The position numbers were made by a program, and so were the translations under genes. Of a DNA stretch of 64,000 nucleotides, positions 35,603 to 44,751 are shown piece by piece. Origin of the DNA: SIG480 sp045539475 (GTDB taxonomy: Bacteria; Bacillota; Clostridia; Oscillospirales; JAAYXM01); contig JAZQFJ010000053.1 in the NCBI GenBank assembly GCA_045539475.1, positions 124,001 to 188,000 on the forward strand, in the 5' to 3' direction. A model generated the notes under the pieces. The model did no database searches. It had not been told where the DNA came from and was given only the letters and a program-made list of their open reading frames with translations. How positions within the stretch are numbered: position 1 is the first letter of the stretch; every line of letters begins with the position of its first letter.

Positions 35603-36820
35603 TTAGAAATCTACCTCAGTGTCGTAGTAGCAGCACTTGAGGAGCTTTTCCATTTCCTCCTGATTCGGCTGGCGCGGGTTAGAGCCTGTGCAAGCGTCTG
35701 CGATTGCGTTTTTTGCAATTTCCGGAAGTCTTTCAAGGAAGATGTTTTCCGGAACGAAGCCCTGCTCGCAGGGGAAGCTATCTGCGCCGTAGTTCTTGAT
35801 GCACTGAGGAATGTTGAGTGCATCGTTCATCTTGCGGAGGTAAGCGACAAGGTTTGCAACCTTTTCTGCATCGTTATTTCCGCCGAGGTTAAGCATATCT
35901 GCGATATCGCCGTAGCGCTTTGCAGCGTCTGCGTTCTTTGCGTTATATGCGATTACCTTCGGGAGATACATTGCGTTTGCCGCACCGTGGATGATGTGTG
36001 CGCCCATATCCTCAAAGACAGCGCCTGTTTTGTGAGCCATAGAGTGAACAATACCAAGAAGTGCGTTGGAGAACGCCATACCCGCCATGCACTGTGCGTT
36101 GTGCATGCTTGCACGCTTATCCATATCGCCGTTGTAGGAGCCTACGAGATCCTTGTCAATCATCTTGATTGCATGGAGAGCAAGCGGGTCGGTGTAGTCG
36201 CAGTTTGCTGTGGAAACATATGCTTCAACAGCGTGTGTCATTGCGTCCATACCTGTGTGAGCAACAAGCTTCTTCGGCATTGTTTCTGCAAGGTCAGGAT
36301 CAACGATTGCGATATCCGGAGTGATTTCAAAGTCAGCAAGCGGATACTTGATGCCTTTTTCATAGTCTGTAATAACGGAGAATGCAGTAACCTCGGTAGC
36401 TGTACCGGAGGTTGACGGGATTGCAACGAAGTGAGCCTTTGTGCGGAGCTTCGGAAGACCGAATACCTTGCACATATCTTCAAATGTTGTTTCGGGATAC
36501 TCATACTTGATCCACATTGCTTTTGCTGCATCAATCGGGCTTCCGCCGCCCATTGCGATAATCCAGTCAGGGTTGAATTTGCTCATCGCCTCAGCACCGC
36601 GCATAACGGTATCAACAGACGGGTCCGGCTCAATGCCTTCAAAAAGCTCAACCTTCATACCTGCCTCTTCAAGGTAAGAAACAGCCTTGTCAAGAAAACC
36701 GAATTTTTTCATTGAGCCACCGCCAACGCAGATCATTGCGCGCTCGCCGCGAAGCTCTTTAAGGACTGCAAGAGAGCCCTTGCCGTGATAAAGATCACGG
36801 GGAAGTGTGAAACGTGCCAT
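35603..36820 (-). CDS. Iron-containing alcohol dehydrogenase
   Basis: A 405-residue group III NAD(P)-dependent dehydrogenase related to the AdhE C-terminal domain and AdhB. It shows the cofactor-binding GGGSPIDAAK and PSTSGTATEVTAFS. The metal-binding His-rich stretches are HTGMDAMTHAVEAY, HSMAHKTGAVF and HIIHGAANA. It probably reduces short aldehydes during fermentation. GGAGG lies about seven bases before the ATG. It is monocistronic, with its own promoter and terminator. Confidence 0.92.
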   Translation of the reverse strand: MARFTLPRDLYHGKGSLAVLKELRGERAMICVGGGSMKKFGFLDKAVSYLEEAGMKVELFEGIEPDPSVDTVMRGAEAMSKFNPDWIIAMGGGSPIDAAKAMWIKYEYPETTFEDMCKVFGLPKLRTKAHFVAIPSTSGTATEVTAFSVITDYEKGIKYPLADFEITPDIAIVDPDLAETMPKKLVAHTGMDAMTHAVEAYVSTANCDYTDPLALHAIKMIDKDLVGSYNGDMDKRASMHNAQCMAGMAFSNALLGIVHSMAHKTGAVFEDMGAHIIHGAANAMYLPKVIAYNAKNADAAKRYGDIADMLNLGGNNDAEKVANLVAYLRKMNDALNIPQCIKNYGADSFPCEQGFVPENIFLERLPEIAKNAIADACTGSNPRQPNQEEMEKLLKCCYYDTEVDF

Positions 36821-36863
36821 TTTGCCATTCCTCCATAGTAAAATAAGTTAAAATTAAAATATT

Positions 36864-36923
36864 GAGAGATTGGTCTCTCGACCACCATCGTTATAAGTAT
36901 ATCATATATCTTGAGAAAATCAA
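36864..36923 (-). promoter_or_regulatory. alcohol dehydrogenase promoter with downstream palindrome
   Basis: On the minus strand TTGATT (36923-36918) and TATACT (36901-36896) are 16 bases apart. GAGAGA-TTGG-TCTCTC (36864-36879) lies just downstream, near the expected start of transcription. It could be an operator or a 5' UTR hairpin. It does not resemble a Rex site. Confidence 0.55.
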
Positions 36924-36988
36924 GATAATTTTCCTATAACTTTCAGAGAAAAATTCTTGCTTATTTAGGCAAAATTACCATAAGAGGA

Positions 36989-38533
36989 TTATACACCGCG
37001 TGGGATAAGCGTTTTAATGTATTTTACTATATTTGTACCCATAGCACCGAGCGAGATGGCATATGAAATGAGAGCGCAGACTGACGCGGCAACAAGGCAC
37101 AGAGAAAGTGGAAGCGCGCGCGAAAGCATAAAATTATATGTAATATCGCAAATGAGCCCGGAAAACAGTGAGGCGATAAGGGGTGTGACAAACCAGTTGC
37201 CTATACGCGGGGAAAGCCGTAGACGTTTTTTTAGGCAGAGAAAGTTGAGAAAAGCACAAAGCCCGCTTGAAAATACATATCCGGCAACATATCCTCGCAT
37301 ACCGATGTGTGAGAAACCTGCACTCCATGTGAAAATGAGCTGAAGGATACCGCTGATTACGATATAAGCTGCCGCTTTTTTCTGCATACCGATACCGTTG
37401 AGAAGCGCACCGGTGGTCATTTCGTAGTAGGAAAAAAGAGTGCCGATGCCGAGCGGAAAAATAAATGCGCCCGCCGCTTCATGTGAGAAAAGAACGCGGC
37501 ATACCGGTTCGCCGAGCGGAATTAGCACGGCAAAACACGGCATAGCCAAAAGCCCTGTTGCGTGGATGGTTTTTCCCGCTTTTCGCCTTAGCTCGTGTTC
37601 GTCACCGGCTGCAAGCTGTTCGGAAATCTTTGGAACCATAACGGAGGTCAGGGATGCGATAAATGCAATAGGGAACATAAGAAGAGGCATAGTCATGCCG
37701 AACATTGCACCGAAGGCTTCTGTTGCGGTGCGCAGGCTCATTCCGGCACATTGAAGTCTTCGAGGGAGAAGGATAGAGTTTACCGATCCGAGCAGATTGT
37801 TTACCGTTGCCGCTGCCGATACGGGAAGTGATATAGCGAGAATATCCGCCATTTTTACAGGATTGCTTCGGCGGGAGGAAAGGCGCCGTTTTTCCGGACG
37901 GTAAAAAAGAGAGAGCAGAGATGAGCTGAACAGCTCGCTTATCACCATACCGAGAAAAATGAGCATAGAACTAATGCCTGCATCACCGGTGCGGAAGGTG
38001 ATAAGAAGTGCGGCAACGGCAAGAGCGCGGATTATCTGCTCGGAAAGCTCGGAGATTATCTGAGGATATACTTTTCCCACTCCATAGAAATAGTTTTTAA
38101 AAATGTTTTCAATTCCGGTAAGGAAAAGGCAGATAAAGACAAACGGAAGTGAGAGCATAGTGCGCCCGTCACCGAGAATGTTCCGTGAAATCACGTCTGG
38201 GAACAAAGTGCAAACGGCAGCAAGGAGAAAAACCGATACAAAAAAAATCCTTCGGCAAAGCGTTACCGAGCGTACAGCTCCGGATATATCTCCCACACCG
38301 GCTTTTGATGCTGCAATGCGCGCAACTGCAACGGTAAGTCCGCTAAGTGTGAGGGATGATACAACGGAATAAAACGGCGTTACCAGCTGATATACGCCGA
38401 GAGCCTCGGCACCCGCCATACGGCTTAAAAAAATGCGGTACAAAAAACCGAGAAGCTGAAGCACAGAGTTTGATACGGATATTGCAAAAAGACTGTAAAA
38501 AACCGACTTGCGGCTTATTTTTGAAAGCTTCAC
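36989..38533 (-). CDS. SpoVB-like oligosaccharide flippase (MOP superfamily)
   Basis: A 514-residue polytopic membrane protein with 13-14 predicted helices. The N-terminus has the polysaccharide-synthase/SpoVB pattern LLGFLYRIFLSRMAGAEALG and QLVTPFYSVV, and the middle has MFPIAFIASLTSVMVPKISE. SpoVB relatives move lipid-linked precursors during cortex synthesis; MurJ and Wzx are the alternatives. GTG start at 38533 with GGAGG nine bases upstream. The ribosome-binding site lies inside a terminator-like hairpin after malQ, so expression from the malQ transcript may be restricted. Confidence 0.85.
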   Translation of the reverse strand: MKLSKISRKSVFYSLFAISVSNSVLQLLGFLYRIFLSRMAGAEALGVYQLVTPFYSVVSSLTLSGLTVAVARIAASKAGVGDISGAVRSVTLCRRIFFVSVFLLAAVCTLFPDVISRNILGDGRTMLSLPFVFICLFLTGIENIFKNYFYGVGKVYPQIISELSEQIIRALAVAALLITFRTGDAGISSMLIFLGMVISELFSSSLLSLFYRPEKRRLSSRRSNPVKMADILAISLPVSAAATVNNLLGSVNSILLPRRLQCAGMSLRTATEAFGAMFGMTMPLLMFPIAFIASLTSVMVPKISEQLAAGDEHELRRKAGKTIHATGLLAMPCFAVLIPLGEPVCRVLFSHEAAGAFIFPLGIGTLFSYYEMTTGALLNGIGMQKKAAAYIVISGILQLIFTWSAGFSHIGMRGYVAGYVFSSGLCAFLNFLCLKKRLRLSPRIGNWFVTPLIASLFSGLICDITYNFMLSRALPLSLCLVAASVCALISYAISLGAMGTNIVKYIKTLIPRGV

Positions 38534-38534
38534 A

Positions 38535-38572
38535 GAAAAACACCTCCATCATAATAAATATGACGAAGGTGT
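38535..38572 (-). terminator. malQ terminator that contains the SpoVB-like gene's ribosome-binding site
   Basis: On the minus strand, 38572-38559 pairs with 38553-38540 over 14 base pairs (two are G-T), then TTTTT. The 3' arm includes GGAGG (38547-38543), the Shine-Dalgarno sequence of the next gene. Confidence 0.75.
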
Positions 38573-38585
38573 CCTAAAAATGAGA

Positions 38586-40052
38586 TTATATTCTGGAGTA
38601 TTTTTCGTTAAGAGCAAAAAGCTTTTCTGAAAGAGCTTCGGAAAGGGCCCCTTCCTGCATACGCCAGCGCCAGTTGCGGTCGTTGACCGTTGAAGGCGTG
38701 TTCATACGCGCCGTGGCGGGGAGATTCAGAAAATCCTGCATAGGTGCAATTGCAAGGTCTGCCCGGGAGCTCCACGCCGCACGCAAAAATGCATCAAAAA
38801 GCGTTTCGCCGTCAGAGGGAGAGAGGTATCTCCGTGCAAAGTCGAGAATATGCAAGGGAGCAGACTCAAGAAAGCCTCGGAGAGTGTCGTTGTCGTGGGT
38901 GCCGGTGTATACAACGCAGTTTTCGGGATATTTGTGCGGAAGATAAATGTTATGCTCATCGCTGTCGAATGCAAACTGCAAAACCTTCATTCCGGGAAGG
39001 TTACAGCCGTCACGCAGGGCAAAGACCTCATCTGTAAGAAAACCAAGATCCTCTGCGATAAGAGAAAGGTTTGGAAGTGCAGATTTTATCGTATCAAAGA
39101 ACGCTTTGCCCGGTCCTTTTTCCCAATGTCCGCATACGGCATTCACGGCGCCGTAGGGGACAGACCAGTAAGCTTCAAATGCGCGGAAGTGGTCAAGGCG
39201 CACGGTGTCAAACATCTTCGCGCAGTGAGAAAGGCGGGCAATCCACCACGAGAATCCGTTTTCGGCAAGACGGTTCCAGCGGTATGTCGGATTTCCCCAG
39301 AGCTGTCCTTCTGCGGAAAATGCATCGGGCGGACAGCCGGAAACATCAAAGGGGATGAGCGCATCGTTTAAGTTAAAGATTCCGGGGCTTGACCAGACAT
39401 CGCAGGAATCAAGTGAAACGTAAATCGGAACATCGCCGATAAGTGAGATGCCCTTTGAATTTGCAAATCTGCGGAGCTTTTCCCACTGAGAAAAGAACAT
39501 AAATTGCTCAAATTTATAATAGTTCTCGTCTTCGCGGTGCTTTTCTCTCCACTCCGAGAGACCGGACTTATCGCGGAGTGAAGAGGGAAAATGCTGCCAC
39601 GCAATTCCACCGAGCTCCTCGCGGATTGACATAAATGAAGCATAGTCACCTATCCAGTGGCTTTCGCGCTCGCAGAAGGATTCGAGTGCGTCATAATCAC
39701 GAAAACGGGAAAAGGCAAGGCGCAGAAGCCGTGCACGCTCCGGTATGATGATTTTAAAATCAACGCGCTCACAGTTTTCGTGCTCGGCGCTGCGGAGTTC
39801 ATCTTCTGTTATAAGTCCTGCTTCAAAAAGAGCTTCAGGGTCGATAAAAAGCGGATCTCCGGCAAACGAGGAAATAGAATTGTACGGTGAGAAACCGGGA
39901 CCGCGCGGGTTTACGGGAAGAACCTGCCACGTTGAAAAACCGCTTTGGGCAAGAAAGGCAACGAATTCCCATGCCGTTTTTCCAAGCGTTCCTATTCCGT
40001 ATTTTCCGTTAAGAGAGGAAATGTGCATCAGAACACCGCTTTGTCTTTTCAT
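38586..40052 (-). CDS. malQ: 4-alpha-glucanotransferase (amylomaltase, GH77)
   Basis: MalQ transfers maltosyl and longer units between alpha-1,4-glucans in maltodextrin or glycogen metabolism. The 488-residue protein has the GH77 blocks KRQSGVLMHISSLNGKYGIG, VRLDHFRAFEAYW (nucleophile Asp), IAEDLGFLTDEV (acid/base Glu) and YTGTHDNDT. AAGGAG lies six bases before the ATG at 40052. Its start overlaps the stop of the lipoprotein gene by four bases (ATGA), suggesting coupled translation. No other glycogen genes are nearby. Confidence 0.95.
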   Translation of the reverse strand: MKRQSGVLMHISSLNGKYGIGTLGKTAWEFVAFLAQSGFSTWQVLPVNPRGPGFSPYNSISSFAGDPLFIDPEALFEAGLITEDELRSAEHENCERVDFKIIIPERARLLRLAFSRFRDYDALESFCERESHWIGDYASFMSIREELGGIAWQHFPSSLRDKSGLSEWREKHREDENYYKFEQFMFFSQWEKLRRFANSKGISLIGDVPIYVSLDSCDVWSSPGIFNLNDALIPFDVSGCPPDAFSAEGQLWGNPTYRWNRLAENGFSWWIARLSHCAKMFDTVRLDHFRAFEAYWSVPYGAVNAVCGHWEKGPGKAFFDTIKSALPNLSLIAEDLGFLTDEVFALRDGCNLPGMKVLQFAFDSDEHNIYLPHKYPENCVVYTGTHDNDTLRGFLESAPLHILDFARRYLSPSDGETLFDAFLRAAWSSRADLAIAPMQDFLNLPATARMNTPSTVNDRNWRWRMQEGALSEALSEKLFALNEKYSRI

Positions 40053-41515
40053 ACAGAACTCCTTATCTTCCAATTGCAGAAATTATAGTAGATATTCTGC
40101 GAGGATGGATTTATTTTTTCAAAAAAGTTTTTCTCGGTATATACTGCCGTATCTTTAAAAAGTACAGGTGCAAACGGAACGGTGTCGCAGAATGCGGTAA
40201 AGAACTGCGAAAGCCCTTCGTCACCGCCAAGATATGCCGCAACACCTGCCGAGAGGGAAGCATCGTAAAAGCCGCCGAAGTTCAGAGAACCTGCGACAAG
40301 ACGGGTGATGTCAAAGTCCGAGCCGAGCGCAACCTCGGCGTAATAAAGGTCAAAATCACCCGAGGAGAGTGCACGGGTATATTCATCAAACGGAAGTGCG
40401 CGGACGGTGGTGGGAGCGCCGAGGCGCGTAAGCGTTTCGGCAATTCTCTTGCAAACTGCTACCTTTCCGCTGTTTTCACTGTTTACGAGTATGGTAAGAG
40501 CGTCGTTGAATGGAAGAGGGGTGTCCGGCTGATAGGAGAGCGCCTCTGCCGCAGAGTGGTTATAAAGTGCGCTTGCAGGGGGTACGGGAAGAGCGGTGGC
40601 ATTACCCATCAGCGCAAAATCCCCGCTTGCCGCCGAGTCGCGGTCAATTGCGCGGGCAACTGCACGGCGGTTGTTCTTGTCGGAGAAAAGCGGTTTTCTT
40701 GTGTTAAATCCAACATAGTGAAAAAGTGTGGACGGAACGTTTGTGCGCTCTGCAAGACTTGACGGAATAAGCTGAGATGTTCCTGTCGGGTCACTTGCAA
40801 GAAGAGATATGTTGTGAGAGTCAAACTCAAACACAAGCTCATCTGAGCTTGCAACATCGTGCAACGAAATAACCTTGTAATGCGGATTTTTACCGCTATG
40901 ATGATTGTCGCGTGTGACGAGTGCTGTTTTGTCGTCCTTGGGTGCGTAAATTCCGGTGCCGATGGGGAATATGTTTTTTCGTGTGCCCGATTTTACAATC
41001 GGGATATCCAAAAGAGCGGGAAAACGAGCATTATCGTATTTAAGGCGAACCTTTACATATCCTTTTGAATTTGATGCACGGATGCTTTCGACAACCGAGA
41101 GCGATGATGCAAAGTACGAGCCATTCTCTGCGGCGGCGCGGAGAGAGTATTCAACATCAGACGGAGAAAGCGCGCTTCCGTCGGAAAACGTGACGCCGCT
41201 TTTTATGTTAAAGGTGTACTCACGGTCAGAGTATGTGTAATCCGAGCAGAGAACCGGTGTTACCTCAAAGGTTTCCGAAACCGCAAAAAGCGGTTCGCAG
41301 ATAAGTCCGCAAAGCTCAAAGTTAATCTTGCTCGGCGTTGTATATGGGTCTGCGCTTTCGTTTGAAGCAAATGCAACACCGAAAACTGAGGTGTCCGGTA
41401 TATATTCTTCCTCGGGCAGAGCGGTTGAGGAAATATCCGCTTCCGGAAGCTCCGTAACGCCGCAGGAGGAGAGAAACAGAATGAATAAGAGAATAAAACA
41501 AAGCGTTTTTTTCAT
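40049..41515 (-). CDS. Family 5 solute-binding lipoprotein (peptide/nickel type)
   Basis: A 488-residue extracellular binding protein of an ABC importer. The N-terminus MKKTLCFILLFILFLSSCG is a lipoprotein signal with lipobox LSSC. The middle shows the SBP_bac_5 pattern: YTFNIKSGVTFSDGSALSPS and DVEYSLRAAA. No permease or ATPase genes are next to it, so partners lie elsewhere or it acts alone. Two ATGs occur at 41518 and 41515; the second has better spacing from AAGGGG. It overlaps pgeF upstream and malQ downstream. Confidence 0.88.
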   Translation of the reverse strand: MKKTLCFILLFILFLSSCGVTELPEADISSTALPEEEYIPDTSVFGVAFASNESADPYTTPSKINFELCGLICEPLFAVSETFEVTPVLCSDYTYSDREYTFNIKSGVTFSDGSALSPSDVEYSLRAAAENGSYFASSLSVVESIRASNSKGYVKVRLKYDNARFPALLDIPIVKSGTRKNIFPIGTGIYAPKDDKTALVTRDNHHSGKNPHYKVISLHDVASSDELVFEFDSHNISLLASDPTGTSQLIPSSLAERTNVPSTLFHYVGFNTRKPLFSDKNNRRAVARAIDRDSAASGDFALMGNATALPVPPASALYNHSAAEALSYQPDTPLPFNDALTILVNSENSGKVAVCKRIAETLTRLGAPTTVRALPFDEYTRALSSGDFDLYYAEVALGSDFDITRLVAGSLNFGGFYDASLSAGVAAYLGGDEGLSQFFTAFCDTVPFAPVLFKDTAVYTEKNFFEKINPSSQNIYYNFCNWKIRSSV

Positions 41516-42339
41516 CATTTTTCCCCTTTCAGCATAATAACCGCCGCCATTGTTCCGCGGAGTCCGCCGGTAGCGCGGTGCGACCAATACAGGTCGTTTT
41601 TACAGCAGGTACATTCATCCGAAATTGTTATGTTTTCTTCCGGTATGCCTGAGTCGAGAAGGGTTAATGCATTGAGGGCAGGAAGTGAAACATGATATTT
41701 TCCGTTGCCGTGAGAAACGATGTGTTTTTTTGCAACCGCGCCAAAGGAAGAAATCATTGCATCTGGCACATCGCTGTCCGTTTCAAAACAGCATGCGCCT
41801 ATTGACGGGCCTATTGCCGCAAGAATATCGCAGGGGCGAGAACCAAAGCTTTTCGCCATTTCGCGGATTGCCGCGGCAGGGGTTTTCATTGCGGTACCGC
41901 GCCAGCCCGCGTGAGCAACGCCCGCGGCACGATTTTTCGTATCCAACAGAAAAACGGGAACGCAGTCTGCGTGGTACGTTGCAATGGGAAGGTTTGGTGT
42001 GTTTGTGATAACGGCATCATATTCACGTTTGCAGGGTGAGAATGCCTCTCCCGCATCAAGGTCTGCTGCAACGCATACGCCGTCCCGGTGAATCTGAGAA
42101 AAGGCAACGGTGCGCAGTGCGTCAAAGTCTGCGGCGTTGCCTAAAATCTCATAATTGCGGAGAACATTGCTTTTCTCATCCCCACGGCCGAAGCCGAGGT
42201 TCATTTCATCAAGCGGGGGTGCAGACACACCGCCGCGGCGTGTGGAAAAACAGGTTACGGCAAGCCCGGTTTCGTCAAAAGCCGGGACGGAAAGATAAGT
42301 TACACCATTTGCGGTGTTGGTTTTAAATCCGTGTTTCAA
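41515..42339 (-). CDS. pgeF: Peptidoglycan editing factor PgeF (DUF152, laccase-like)
   Basis: A 274-residue enzyme of the YfiH/PgeF family, reported to remove wrongly incorporated amino acids from peptidoglycan precursors and to have purine-nucleoside or laccase-like activity in some members. The metal-binding motifs ATYHADCVPVF, GVAHAGWRGT and GPSIGACCFE are complete. The TTG start at 42339 has GGAGG eight bases upstream. It follows typA after 24 bases and overlaps the lipoprotein gene. Confidence 0.92.
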   Translation of the reverse strand: MKHGFKTNTANGVTYLSVPAFDETGLAVTCFSTRRGGVSAPPLDEMNLGFGRGDEKSNVLRNYEILGNAADFDALRTVAFSQIHRDGVCVAADLDAGEAFSPCKREYDAVITNTPNLPIATYHADCVPVFLLDTKNRAAGVAHAGWRGTAMKTPAAAIREMAKSFGSRPCDILAAIGPSIGACCFETDSDVPDAMISSFGAVAKKHIVSHGNGKYHVSLPALNALTLLDSGIPEENITISDECTCCKNDLYWSHRATGGLRGTMAAVIMLKGEK

Positions 42340-42363
42340 GCTTTCTGCCTCCGAATCGGTTTG

Positions 42364-44190
42364 TTATTGTTGTTTTCCTTTTAAAAGCTTCATTCGTGCG
42401 CTGTGGTCAAGAAGACGCTTGCGCATACGCAGTGATTCCGGAGTTACCTCAAGAAGTTCATCATCTGCAAGGAATTCGAGCATCTGCTCAAGGCTTAGAA
42501 TGCGCGGCGGAACGAGGCGGAGAGCATCGTCGCTTCCGGATGCACGCATATTGGTAAGCTGTTTTTTCTTGCACACGTTTACAACGATATCGTCTGCTTT
42601 GTTGGAAACGCCGACAATCATGCCTGCGTATACATTATCTCCGGGAGAAACGAACATCGAGCCGCGGTCCTGAACGTTGAATATACCATAGCCGACAGCT
42701 TCTCCGGTTTCGTATGCAATAAGCGAACCGGTTGCGCGACGTGGGATATCACCCTTTGACGGAGAATAGCCGTGGAAGATGGAATTAAGGATGCCTTCTC
42801 CTTTTGTATCTGTAAGAAACTCATTTCTGTAACCGAAAAGACCGCGTGCAGGAACGATGAATTCTATTCTTGTACGAGAACCAACCTGTGACATTTTGCG
42901 AAGCTCGCCCTTGCGTGAGCAGAGCTTTTCGATAACGGAACCGCTGCAATCTCCGGGGACATCGGCAACAACCTCTTCCATCGGCTCGCACATAACGCCG
43001 TCAATCTCGCGCATGAGAACACGCGGCGTGCTTACCTGGAACTCGTATCCTTCACGGCGCATAGTTTCAATGAGGATGGAAAGATGCATTTCTCCGCGTC
43101 CTGAGACGATGAAGGCATCAGAGCTGTTTTCTGCAGGGGTGACGCGTAGTGAAACATCCTTTAAAAGCTCGCGCTCAAGACGGTCCTTGATATTGCGGGT
43201 TGTTACGAATTTTCCTTCGCGTCCGGCAAACGGAGAGTCGTTTACGGAAAAAGTCATTTCAACTGTCGGCTCGGAAATCTTAACAAACGGAAGCGGCTCC
43301 GGATTTTCGGTGTCGCATATAGTGTCTCCGATTGTTATCTCAGCGATACCCGAAAGGCAGATAATATTTCCTGCGCTTGCTTCGGTGACGGGAACGCGCT
43401 CAAGTCCCTCAAATTGATACATAGCAGTAATTTTAGCCTTCTTTGGCTCACGCTGGTTGTGATAATCGCAGACAACAATCTCCTGATTCTGGCGGATGAT
43501 GCCGGATTCAACGCGACCGATAGCTATTCTTCCTACATAGTCATTATAGTCGATGGATGAAACAAGAAGGCGCATCGGCTCGTCACAATTTGCACTCGGT
43601 TCAGGAATGTATTCGATGATTTTGTCAAAAAGCGGGCGCAAATCTGTGCCTTCTGTGAACGGGTCGTTTGATGCAATGCCTGCACGGGCAGAGCAGAAAA
43701 GGAACGGAGAATCAAGCTGGTCATCATTTGCTTCAAGATCCATAAACAGCTCTAAAACCTCGTCCTCAATTTCGTCAAGACGTGCGTCCTGACGGTCAAT
43801 CTTGTTGACCGCAACGATTACGCGATGACCGAGAGACAGCGCCTTCTGCAGAACAAAACGCGTCTGCGGCATGGGACCTTCTGCAGCATCAACGAGAAGG
43901 ATAACGCCGTCAACCATTTTGAGAACGCGCTCAACCTCGCCACCGAAATCTGCGTGTCCGGGAGTGTCAATTATGTTTATTTTCACGTCACCGTAACGGA
44001 TTGACGTGTTTTTTGCGAGAATGGTGATGCCGCGCTCACGCTCGATGTCGTTAGAATCCATAACGCGCTCGGCAACGACCTGGTTTTCGCGGAAGGTTCC
44101 GCTTTGCTTCAGCATTTCGTCAACCAGCGTGGTTTTGCCGTGGTCAACGTGGGCGATAATGGCAATGTTTCTGATGTTGGGATTTGTCAA
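42364..44190 (-). CDS. typA: Ribosome-associated GTPase TypA/BipA
   Basis: TypA is a translational GTPase involved in ribosome assembly and stress. The 608-residue protein has G1 AHVDHGKTTLVDEML, the effector region RGITI, G3 DTPGHADFGGEVERVL and G4 NKID, then domain II, domain III and the BipA-specific C-terminal part. It starts at TTG 44190 with AAGGAG eight bases upstream. It is separated from secG by a terminator. Confidence 0.96.
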   Translation of the reverse strand: MTNPNIRNIAIIAHVDHGKTTLVDEMLKQSGTFRENQVVAERVMDSNDIERERGITILAKNTSIRYGDVKINIIDTPGHADFGGEVERVLKMVDGVILLVDAAEGPMPQTRFVLQKALSLGHRVIVAVNKIDRQDARLDEIEDEVLELFMDLEANDDQLDSPFLFCSARAGIASNDPFTEGTDLRPLFDKIIEYIPEPSANCDEPMRLLVSSIDYNDYVGRIAIGRVESGIIRQNQEIVVCDYHNQREPKKAKITAMYQFEGLERVPVTEASAGNIICLSGIAEITIGDTICDTENPEPLPFVKISEPTVEMTFSVNDSPFAGREGKFVTTRNIKDRLERELLKDVSLRVTPAENSSDAFIVSGRGEMHLSILIETMRREGYEFQVSTPRVLMREIDGVMCEPMEEVVADVPGDCSGSVIEKLCSRKGELRKMSQVGSRTRIEFIVPARGLFGYRNEFLTDTKGEGILNSIFHGYSPSKGDIPRRATGSLIAYETGEAVGYGIFNVQDRGSMFVSPGDNVYAGMIVGVSNKADDIVVNVCKKKQLTNMRASGSDDALRLVPPRILSLEQMLEFLADDELLEVTPESLRMRKRLLDHSARMKLLKGKQQ

Positions 44191-44222
44191 GTTAAAGACT
44201 CCTTTGATAAAGATGGATTAAA

Positions 44223-44270
44223 AATACAATAGCGCAGAAGCAAAAGCCGCTCTGCGCATGATATTGTATT
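44223..44270 (-). terminator. terminator of secG
   Basis: On the minus strand AATACAATA and GCGCAGA pair with TCTGCGC and TATTGTATT (44270-44223), followed by TTT. It limits readthrough into typA. Confidence 0.7.
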
Positions 44271-44276
44271 GGTAGA

Positions 44277-44510
44277 TTAGCCAAGAATATTGAGGTTAAG
44301 CACAAGCGTAACAATAATGAATACAGCTGCGATAACCGTTGTCAGCTTTGCAAGTGTAGCATCAAGAGACTTAGACTTATTCTTGGAAAGGAAGGTATCA
44401 CCGGCACCTGCGATAGCGCCGAGACCCTGAGTGCGTCCCTGCTGGAACATAACGATGCAGACAAGTGCAACAGAAAGAATAAGCTGAACAATAGTAAGAG
44501 CAATTTTCAA
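44277..44510 (-). CDS. secG: Preprotein translocase subunit SecG
   Basis: SecG assists SecYE in protein export. The 77-residue protein has two membrane helices (about 5-25 and 55-75) with the typical FQQGRTQGLGAIAGAGDTFL loop. The true start is TTG 44510, eight bases after GGAGG; the longer frame adds an unlikely hydrophobic extension. A promoter lies about 70 bases upstream. Confidence 0.93.
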   Translation of the reverse strand: MKIALTIVQLILSVALVCIVMFQQGRTQGLGAIAGAGDTFLSKNKSKSLDATLAKLTTVIAAVFIIVTLVLNLNILG

Positions 44511-44578
44511 AATAAACACCTCCGAAATAATCTTCCGTACAAAGAGATGCACGGTAATGCTTGTCATAAGTACAGTAA

Positions 44579-44607
44579 ATTCTACCACATATCGCAGAAA
44601 TTTTCAA
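44579..44607 (-). promoter_or_regulatory. promoter for secG
   Basis: On the minus strand TTGAAA (44607-44602), 17-base spacer, TAGAAT (44584-44579). Confidence 0.7.
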
Positions 44608-44679
44608 CCTTTTTTTCTAAAATAATTATATTTTTATTGACAAAATACGCAAAAGTATAAAATGAACCTATTTTTATAC

Positions 44680-44708
44680 TTGCCGTCGGTACGCTTTTGT
44701 GATATACT
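44680..44708 (+). promoter_or_regulatory. promoter for the F420-ligase-like gene
   Basis: TTGCCG (44680-44685) and TATACT (44703-44708) with a 17-base spacer, 43 bases before the ATG. Confidence 0.65.
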
Positions 44709-44751
44709 TAATGCATACAGAATAAAATTAACTCATAAAAGGGGTATAAAA

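Noticed and set aside
36864..36879. Rex redox operator before the alcohol dehydrogenase
   Set aside because: The palindrome GAGAGA-N4-TCTCTC does not match the TTGTTAA-type Rex half-sites.
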